From Spirochaetota bacterium (GTDB lineage: Bacteria; Spirochaetota; Spirochaetia; Treponematales; Treponemataceae): DNA of 64,000 nucleotides. Each line of letters begins with the position of its first letter. The stretch's first letter is position 1. This document shows positions 59,159-64,000 of the stretch, one piece after another. The notes under the pieces were generated by a model, which did not search any database, was not told the DNA's origin, and saw only the letters and a list, made by a program, of their open reading frames with translations. The position numbers were made by a program, and so were the translations under genes. The stretch spans positions 1 through 64,000 of the forward strand of contig JAEXRH010000012.1 of assembly GCA_023438065.1 (NCBI GenBank), read 5' to 3'.

Positions 59159-60577
59159 ATGATCGACATATTCGACAAGTACGTGCAGGCTGTCGAGGAA
59201 ATTGATCCCATAAAGTACACCGGCGTCGTGAGCCGGGTCAGGGGCATGCTCATCGAGAGCGCCGGCCCTCAGGCGGTGATCGGCGAGGTTTGCCAGATCA
59301 TCCTTTCGCGCGGGAACGAGCCCGTATTCGCCGAGGTCGTCGGGCTTCACGGGACCACCGTTCAGCTCATGAGCTACGGCGACGTTCAGGGCATCGAGAT
59401 CGGATGTACCGTCATCGCCTCGGGCTCGGTGCTTTCGGTTCCCGTGGGCGATAAGCTTCTCGGCCGCGTCATAGACTCTATGGGAAAAGCCTACGACGAC
59501 AAGGGCGAGATTTTCTCCCAGGAGTACTACCCCGCGATCGCGTCCCCCCCCGATCCCATGAAACGGAAGCCCATTACCGAGCGCATCGTCACCGGCGTAC
59601 GCGCGATCGACGGCCTTCTCGCGGTCGGGCGCGGCCAGCGACTCGGCATCTTCGCGGGCTCCGGCGTCGGGAAATCCACCCTCTTGGGCATGGTCGCGAG
59701 AAACACGAACGCGGACGTGAACGTTATCGCCCTGATCGGCGAGCGGGGAAGGGAAGTCATCGATTTCATCGTGAACGACCTCGGTCCCGAGGGCCTCAAG
59801 CGCTCGGTCGTGGTCGTCGCGACCTCCGATCAGTCGCCCTTATCGCGCATCCGCGGGGCCTACGTCGCGACCGCCGTCGCGGAGTATTTCCGCGATCAGG
59901 GCAAGGACGTCATGCTCATGTTCGATTCGGTCACGCGGTTCGCGAAGGCGCAGCGCGAGATCGGCCTCGCGATCGGCGAGCCGCCCGCGACGCGCGGCTA
60001 TACCCCGAGCGTCTTCGAGACCCTGCCGAAACTCCTCGAGCGAAGCGGTACCTCAGACAAAGGCTCGATTACCGGCTTCTACACTGTCCTCGTCGACGGT
60101 GACGACATGGACGAGCCGATCTCCGATACCGTTCGCGGTATCCTCGACGGGCATATCATCCTGTCGCGCAAGCTCGCGCAAAAATACCATTATCCGGCAA
60201 TCGACGTACTCGCGAGCATCTCGCGACTGGCGAACCGCGTATCTGGTGCCGTGTCGAAAAAGGCCGCGGGCTACGTCAGGCGTCTCATGGCAACCTACGA
60301 GGAATCCGAGGACATGATCAACGTCGGCGCGTACCAGAAAGGCTCGAATCCCGCGATCGACGAGGCTATCGCGCACCATGAGAAGATCGAGGGTTTCCTC
60401 TGCCAGGAGGTGAACGACCCCGCGCCGATCGTCGAAACGCTCAAGGCCTTGGGTTCTGTCGCCGACATGGAGATTCCCGAGGAAGAAGCGGGCGTCCACG
60501 GCCCCGGCGCGACGCCGAAATACGCGCAAGGCGCGGATGTCGCTCAGAAGTACGATCAGGGCGACTGGCAAGAGTAG
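59159..60577 (+). CDS. fliI: Flagellum-specific ATP synthase FliI
   Basis: A 472-residue F1-beta-like ATPase with Walker A GSGVGKST (167-174), ALIGERGREV, the DSVTRFAKAQREIGLAIGEPPATRGY block and DGDDMDEPISDTVRGILDGHI. It energises flagellar protein export. The C-terminal extension (about 440-472) is Ala/Gln/Asp-rich and unusual for the family. fliJ starts 32 bp later. Confidence 0.96.
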   Translation: MIDIFDKYVQAVEEIDPIKYTGVVSRVRGMLIESAGPQAVIGEVCQIILSRGNEPVFAEVVGLHGTTVQLMSYGDVQGIEIGCTVIASGSVLSVPVGDKLLGRVIDSMGKAYDDKGEIFSQEYYPAIASPPDPMKRKPITERIVTGVRAIDGLLAVGRGQRLGIFAGSGVGKSTLLGMVARNTNADVNVIALIGERGREVIDFIVNDLGPEGLKRSVVVVATSDQSPLSRIRGAYVATAVAEYFRDQGKDVMLMFDSVTRFAKAQREIGLAIGEPPATRGYTPSVFETLPKLLERSGTSDKGSITGFYTVLVDGDDMDEPISDTVRGILDGHIILSRKLAQKYHYPAIDVLASISRLANRVSGAVSKKAAGYVRRLMATYEESEDMINVGAYQKGSNPAIDEAIAHHEKIEGFLCQEVNDPAPIVETLKALGSVADMEIPEEEAGVHGPGATPKYAQGADVAQKYDQGDWQE

Positions 60578-60609
60578 TGGCCGTGAATGTGCTCAACGGC
60601 GCTCGATAA

Positions 60610-61035
60610 ATGAAACGCTTTCGTTTTACGCTTCAAAAGCTTCTCGACTTGCGCGAGTTCCGCGAAAAGCAAGCGGAGCTCGAACTCGGCAAGGCGAACG
60701 CTGCGCGGGACGCCATCAAGCTCGAGCTCGAGGACGTCGCTCGCAAGCGCGTGAAAGCCTCGATGGAGCGATCGGGCGCGATTCCCCTTCAGGACCTTCT
60801 CGCGATAGAGCGATACCTCACGCGGCTTGACGCGAAAAAAGACGCGCTTCTCGAGGACCTCGCCGCCGCGGAGCTCGTGGTGGAGCGCGCGAGGGGAAAA
60901 TATCTCGAGGCATCGCGCGACCGGCAGGTGATCTCGAAACTGCGCGAAAAAAAGGAAGCCTCCTGGAAAAAGGACTATCTTTCCGAGGAGGCCGCTACCC
61001 TTGACGATATCGTGAACTCGGGCGGAACCGATTGA
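60610..61035 (+). CDS. fliJ: Flagellar export chaperone FliJ
   Basis: A 141-residue all-helical coiled-coil protein starting MKRFRFTLQKLLDLREFREKQ, the classic FliJ N-terminus. It escorts chaperones to the export gate. It ends the flagellar operon and converges on the TGS/uridine-kinase gene with a 23-bp gap; no obvious terminator lies between them. Confidence 0.88.
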   Translation: MKRFRFTLQKLLDLREFREKQAELELGKANAARDAIKLELEDVARKRVKASMERSGAIPLQDLLAIERYLTRLDAKKDALLEDLAAAELVVERARGKYLEASRDRQVISKLREKKEASWKKDYLSEEAATLDDIVNSGGTD

Positions 61036-61058
61036 GGGCCGCCTGAGTCATCTCAAAA

Positions 61059-62714
61059 TCAGGTATACTTGAATTCGCTGTCCCCGATGAACTCCCGGAG
61101 GATCGACTGCCCCGGGACGAACGACGAGGAGATCGGCGAGAAATTATTCAGGAATACGAGGAGTCTCGAGGCCTCGCTGTACTCGCGCTCGATGGGCTTT
61201 ACCGCGCGAAGAAGCGGCTCGGCGAATATCTTGAGGACGGAAAGTTCGTAGTCGAGCGCCGTGTTGAACATGACGTCGGCCTTGTCCTGGAACGGGAAGA
61301 TATGAAGCCGCTCTCCCCGCTGTACGCTTCCCCACATCGAAATCGTTCCCGCCGCTCCCTTTCCCCTGAACTGCGCGTCGCGCACGATTCGCCTGAGCAG
61401 GCGATTGTCCGACGTGGGGATCCGGTTATGGTCGTCGAGATTGAGCTGCGTGAGCGCCGAGAGGTAGATCCTGAACTTGTACTCCTTCGGGACGAGCGGC
61501 GTCAGTTTGTCATTGAGTCCGTGTATCCCCTCGAGGATGAGGATCGATCTGTCTCCCATAGTGAGTTTTTTGCCCGTGTACTTTCTCGAGCCGGTCTTGA
61601 AATCGTAGCTCGGCAAATCGACCGTCTCGCCCTTGAAGAGGGCCACGAGTATCTCGTTGAGAAGCGGGACGTCGAGCGCCTCGAGACATTCGAAATCGGG
61701 CTTGCCTTCCTCGTCCTTCGGGGTGTTCTCGACGCCCCGGTAGTAGTCGTCGAGACTGATGACGGTCGGCTCGTATCCGAGCACGCGAAGCTGCATGGAA
61801 AGTTTTTTCGAGGTCGTCGTCTTTCCCGAGCTTGAGGGACCGGCGATGAGGACAACCTTGACGGTCTTCCGGTCGGCGATCTTGTCGGCGATCTCGGCGA
61901 TCTTCTTGTTCTGGAGGGTCTCGGTTATCTCGACGAAGTCCTTCGCCTTGCGCTTCGAGACGAGTTCGTTGAGCTGACCTACCGACGAGACGCCGATGAG
62001 CTTTCCCCATTTCTTGTACTGGCTATAGATGTCAAAGAGCTGGGGGATGTCGTCGAACGCGCTCAAGCGGTCCGAGTGCGCGGTGGGCGGAAACCTGAGG
62101 AGAAAACCGTCGCCGTAGGGGCGCAGCTCGAAGACCGTGAGAATGCCGGTGCTGTCGAGCAGGGGCTGAATATACAGGTCGCTGTAGGACCCGATGGTAT
62201 TGATGAGGATCTTCGGCCTGCTCGTATGATTGATGAGTCGATAGGTGTCGGGCTGGTTGGTGTTCTCGAAAAGGGCGAGGGCTTCTTCGTACGAGACGTA
62301 TCTCGTCTCGACCGGGATATTGGCGTCGACGATTTCCCGCATCTTCGCTTCGAGCGCCTTGATGTCGATTTCGCTGTGGTTTCCGCCCGATTCCATCGTG
62401 TAGTAGTATCCGTAGCCGAGGCTATGGCCGACGAGAAGCCTGAGGGAGGGATAGAGCTCCCGCGCCGCCGCCGCGAGGACGAGGCAGAGCGTTCGCCTGC
62501 ACACATTGGAGCCTTCCGTCGTCTCGGTGGTCACGGGCTCGACCTTCGACCGCACGTCTATGCTCCGGGAAAGCGAGAACAGTTCGTTGTTGACGCGGAT
62601 TGCGACGACGGGACATTTCCCCGCCGTGAATCGATTCTTGATCTTAGCGCCGGTAACGGGTGAGTCGAAGTCCTCGACCGTGCCATCGGGAAAGGTAATC
62701 GTGACTTTTGACAT
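61059..62714 (-). CDS. TGS-domain nucleoside (uridine) kinase-like protein
   Basis: A 551-residue fusion. Residues 1-60 are a TGS domain (VTITFPDGTVEDF); about 65-220 resemble the editing/second additional domain of threonyl-tRNA synthetase (GHSLGYGYYYTME); about 280-500 are a uridine kinase/phosphoribulokinase P-loop domain with VLIAGPSSSGKTTTSKK, SLDDYYRG and ILEGIHGLND. The combination is known in spirochaetes and Firmicutes as a nucleoside kinase of unproven substrate. The ATG at 62714 has a gaggagg site. Confidence 0.9.
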   Translation of the reverse strand: MSKVTITFPDGTVEDFDSPVTGAKIKNRFTAGKCPVVAIRVNNELFSLSRSIDVRSKVEPVTTETTEGSNVCRRTLCLVLAAAARELYPSLRLLVGHSLGYGYYYTMESGGNHSEIDIKALEAKMREIVDANIPVETRYVSYEEALALFENTNQPDTYRLINHTSRPKILINTIGSYSDLYIQPLLDSTGILTVFELRPYGDGFLLRFPPTAHSDRLSAFDDIPQLFDIYSQYKKWGKLIGVSSVGQLNELVSKRKAKDFVEITETLQNKKIAEIADKIADRKTVKVVLIAGPSSSGKTTTSKKLSMQLRVLGYEPTVISLDDYYRGVENTPKDEEGKPDFECLEALDVPLLNEILVALFKGETVDLPSYDFKTGSRKYTGKKLTMGDRSILILEGIHGLNDKLTPLVPKEYKFRIYLSALTQLNLDDHNRIPTSDNRLLRRIVRDAQFRGKGAAGTISMWGSVQRGERLHIFPFQDKADVMFNTALDYELSVLKIFAEPLLRAVKPIEREYSEASRLLVFLNNFSPISSSFVPGQSILREFIGDSEFKYT

Positions 62715-62760
62715 GGGAACCTCCTCTGATGCGGAACCAATTGGATACGCGGTAGGGAAA

Positions 62761-62769
62761 AGTATACCA
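62761..62769 (-). promoter_or_regulatory. Extended -10 promoter of TGS-kinase gene
   Basis: Minus strand TGG-TATACT, about 47 bp before the ATG at 62714. The -35 region is weak. Confidence 0.45.
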
Positions 62770-62886
62770 TGCGCGCATTCCTTTCGCCAGGGAAAACCGC
62801 GCCCGAGGTGAACGGGTGGCGCCCTGCAGTGAGGTACCGCGCGAGGACTGTGATAGTTGATACGGTATCGATTGAGAGGGGAGTTT

Positions 62887-62960
62887 CGGGACCGGAGGGA
62901 CTCGAACCCCCTACCTACTGCTTAGAAGGCAGTTGCTCTATCCGGATGAGCTACGATCCC
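62887..62960 (-). tRNA. tRNA-Arg (TCT)
   Basis: A full cloverleaf is present on the minus strand: acceptor GGGATCG/CGGTCCC (one wobble), D-arm GCTC-GAGC, anticodon stem ACTGC/GCAGT with loop CTTCTAA (anticodon TCT), and T-loop GTTCGAGTC. The discriminator is G and CCA is not encoded. It lies 3 bp from tRNA-Pro, so they form one transcript. Confidence 0.93.
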
Positions 62961-62963
62961 GGA

Positions 62964-63036
62964 TCGGGATGAAGGGATTCGAACCCCCGATCTTCTGGTC
63001 CCAAACCAGACGCCTTAGCCACTAGGCTACATCCCG
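62964..63036 (-). tRNA. tRNA-Pro (TGG)
   Basis: Minus-strand cloverleaf: acceptor CGGGATG/CATCCCG, D-arm GCCT-AGGC, anticodon stem TCTGG/CCAGA with loop TTTGGGA (anticodon TGG), T-loop GTTCGAATC. The C1-G72 end pair is usual for tRNA-Pro. No encoded CCA. A TTGACA/TAAACT promoter lies directly upstream. Confidence 0.93.
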
Positions 63037-63039
63037 TGC

Positions 63040-63066
63040 GATTCCCAGTTTACGGAAATGGGAATC
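63040..63066. repeat. Inverted repeat at the tRNA promoter
   Basis: GATTCCCA (63040-63047) and TGGGAATC (63059-63066) form an 8-bp perfect inverted repeat around the promoter -10. It could be an operator or the end of the upstream ComFB-like transcript, but lacks a T-run. Confidence 0.5.
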
Positions 63067-63075
63067 CCGTGTCAA
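63047..63075 (-). promoter_or_regulatory. Sigma70 promoter of tRNA-Pro/tRNA-Arg
   Basis: Minus strand TTGACA (63075-63070), 17-bp spacer, TAAACT (63052-63047), 10 bp before the tRNA-Pro 5' end. Confidence 0.75.
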
Positions 63076-63093
63076 GGCAAGGGATTTCGCGCC

Positions 63094-63798
63094 TTATGTC
63101 CCCGATTCCTCGTCGGCCGGAAAAAGATGGAGGTCGGGAAGGATGAATGAATGCTCCGCGTTATACGCCGTCCTTATGACCGATTCGCTCGTTATGCCGA
63201 GTTCGAAGAAGAAATTGACGGTATCGAAACCGGGTTTCTCGATGCGTATCTCCCAGGGAAATACCTTCTTGATTCCCTCGACCTTCGCGCTCTCGGGTTT
63301 GACCCAAAAGGTATACGTTCCCGGCGTATAGGCCGATATCGTGTACGGGTTTTCCCATGAGGAGTCGATCGATGGCGCGGGGTTCGTTCCGGAAAGGAGT
63401 AGGACCGATATATCCTTGACCGGCTCGAAGGTGAGTCCGTCGAGGACGCGGCCCACGAAGGTCGGAAAGTTGAACACGGGTGTATCGGGCATGTCCGACT
63501 CGGACGTGTTGTGCGGGCGTTTCGAGGAAAGAACCTGTTTCATTCCCTCGAGACCGATCCTGCTGATGTCCGCGGTCAGTTGTTGCTTGTCTATCGATTC
63601 CTCGTTCTGGTTGTACGCGAGTCCGCGACCCGACTTGATGTACCGGGGCGGTATCCGGTTAAGGACGTAACAGATGGTATCGAGTCTGCACTGGGGACAG
63701 CTGCAGGTGAGCCATGGCGCGTTATTCGATCTCGCGGCGTCAAAAAGGTCGTTGACCTCGGCGTACACGAGCTCTTCCATCAGGTTATGCACATTCAT
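63094..63798 (-). CDS. ComFB-domain protein with C-terminal extension
   Basis: A 234-residue protein. Residues 1-60 match the late-competence ComFB family: NLMEELVYAEVNDLFD, then Cys32, Cys34, Cys37 and Cys43 in TCSCPQCRLDTICYVLNRIPPRY, a likely zinc site. The rest (about 105-234) is a beta-rich domain with FVGRVLDGLTFEPVKDISVLL and PGTYTFWV, resembling a carboxypeptidase-regulatory-like fold. ComFB domains have been linked to cyclic-dinucleotide binding, from recall. A ccggaggatt site precedes the ATG. Confidence 0.82.
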   Translation of the reverse strand: MNVHNLMEELVYAEVNDLFDAARSNNAPWLTCSCPQCRLDTICYVLNRIPPRYIKSGRGLAYNQNEESIDKQQLTADISRIGLEGMKQVLSSKRPHNTSESDMPDTPVFNFPTFVGRVLDGLTFEPVKDISVLLLSGTNPAPSIDSSWENPYTISAYTPGTYTFWVKPESAKVEGIKKVFPWEIRIEKPGFDTVNFFFELGITSESVIRTAYNAEHSFILPDLHLFPADEESGT

Positions 63799-63840
63799 GA
63801 AATCCTCCGGCTAACGGCACAAGGCGGCCTTAAAAAAAGT

Positions 63841-64000
63841 TTAACCCACGGGTGTCCATTTGGCAAGTTTTTCCGCGAGCGCGGGGGCTTCCGCGATACG
63901 CGCCGCGATTCGGGGGTGACAGGCGTACCTCACCATCCTGAGCGAGGACGTAAAGCGGGACACGACGTCGCGCGAGAAAACCGTGGAACTTTCGTTGAAT
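63841..64000 (-). CDS. Partial gene of unknown function (3' end)
   Basis: The minus strand is open from the window edge to a TAA at 63841-63843, giving at least 52 residues: FNESSTVFSRDVVSRFTSSL, then RMVRYACHPRIAARIAEAPA and LAEKLAKWTPVG. Codon use matches the neighbours, so a real gene end is likely. The 5' part is outside the window and I do not recognise the family. Confidence 0.6.
   Translation of the reverse strand, partial: FNESSTVFSRDVVSRFTSSLRMVRYACHPRIAARIAEAPALAEKLAKWTPVG

Noticed and set aside
1..64000. CRISPR arrays, insertion sequences or prophage
   Set aside because: No regularly spaced repeats, transposase, or phage structural genes were found. The two tyrosine recombinases are Xer-type housekeeping enzymes.

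Overview
The window is a dense, GC-rich bacterial chromosome segment that reads as a spirochaete of the Treponema lineage. The evidence is two adjacent FlaA flagellar-sheath genes next to fructose-bisphosphate aldolase, a PnrA/TmpC-type nucleoside-binding lipoprotein with its ABC transporter, a cell-wall/division cluster running into dprA-topA-xerC and a flgB-flgC-fliE-fliF-fliG-fliH-fliI-fliJ operon, spirochaetal DUF1577/PilZ and ComFB proteins, and relaxed lipoboxes. The gene order resembles what I recall of Treponema pallidum, but the GC content is much higher. No phage, insertion sequence, CRISPR array or defence island is visible.

Layout. 1-230: a 5S rRNA gene (end of an rRNA operon) and terminators. 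245-3342: a translationally coupled pair of cNMP-binding/GGDEF proteins, then an alpha/beta hydrolase. 3447-8453: cheW, a DegT-like protein without its PLP lysine, nadK, recN and a conserved unknown. 8450-16905: a nucleoside operon (nucleoside hydrolase, PnrA-like lipoprotein, ABC ATPase, two permeases, deoD) continuing into a nitroreductase and an HD phosphohydrolase. 16911-20885: OmpA protein, cNMP-binding protein, LysM/degenerate-M23 protein, group-2 sigma factor. 20963-26477: DnaQ-like exonuclease and phosphohexomutase, facing a GH3 lipoprotein, an RluA enzyme and an RNA m5C methyltransferase. 26509-29116: DUF1577/PilZ protein head-to-head with a GAF/HD-GYP phosphodiesterase. 29125-32664 (minus): infC-rpmI-rplT-coiled-coil-zapA-manA-yaiI. 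32788-36366: membrane protein, fba (minus), two flaA genes. 36462-38579: cNMP-gated histidine kinase and a small unknown pair. 38733-46288: mraZ-rsmH-ftsL-murF-ftsW-ftsQ-ftsA-ftsZ. 46321-52075: xerD, TPR lipoprotein, dprA, topA, xerC. 52086-54080: hslVU. 54140-61035: flagellar basal-body and export operon. 61059-64000: TGS/uridine-kinase-like protein, tRNA-Arg and tRNA-Pro, ComFB-like protein and a truncated gene.

Two themes connect the genes. First, nucleotide second messengers: four cNMP-binding-domain proteins, two GGDEF domains (one catalytically degenerate), one HD-GYP, one PilZ and one ComFB protein lie within 64 kb. Second, growth, division and motility form one nearly continuous plus-strand block from mraZ to fliJ, opened by a sigma70 promoter followed by a four-unit 10-bp MraZ repeat. 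No single island stands out as a wholly new system. The most interesting items are enzyme-family members that have lost catalytic residues (DegT-like, M23-like, GGDEF-like), a triplicated fba 3' end, a divergent promoter sharing a palindromic -35, and the DUF1577/HD-GYP pair with an apparently leaderless start.
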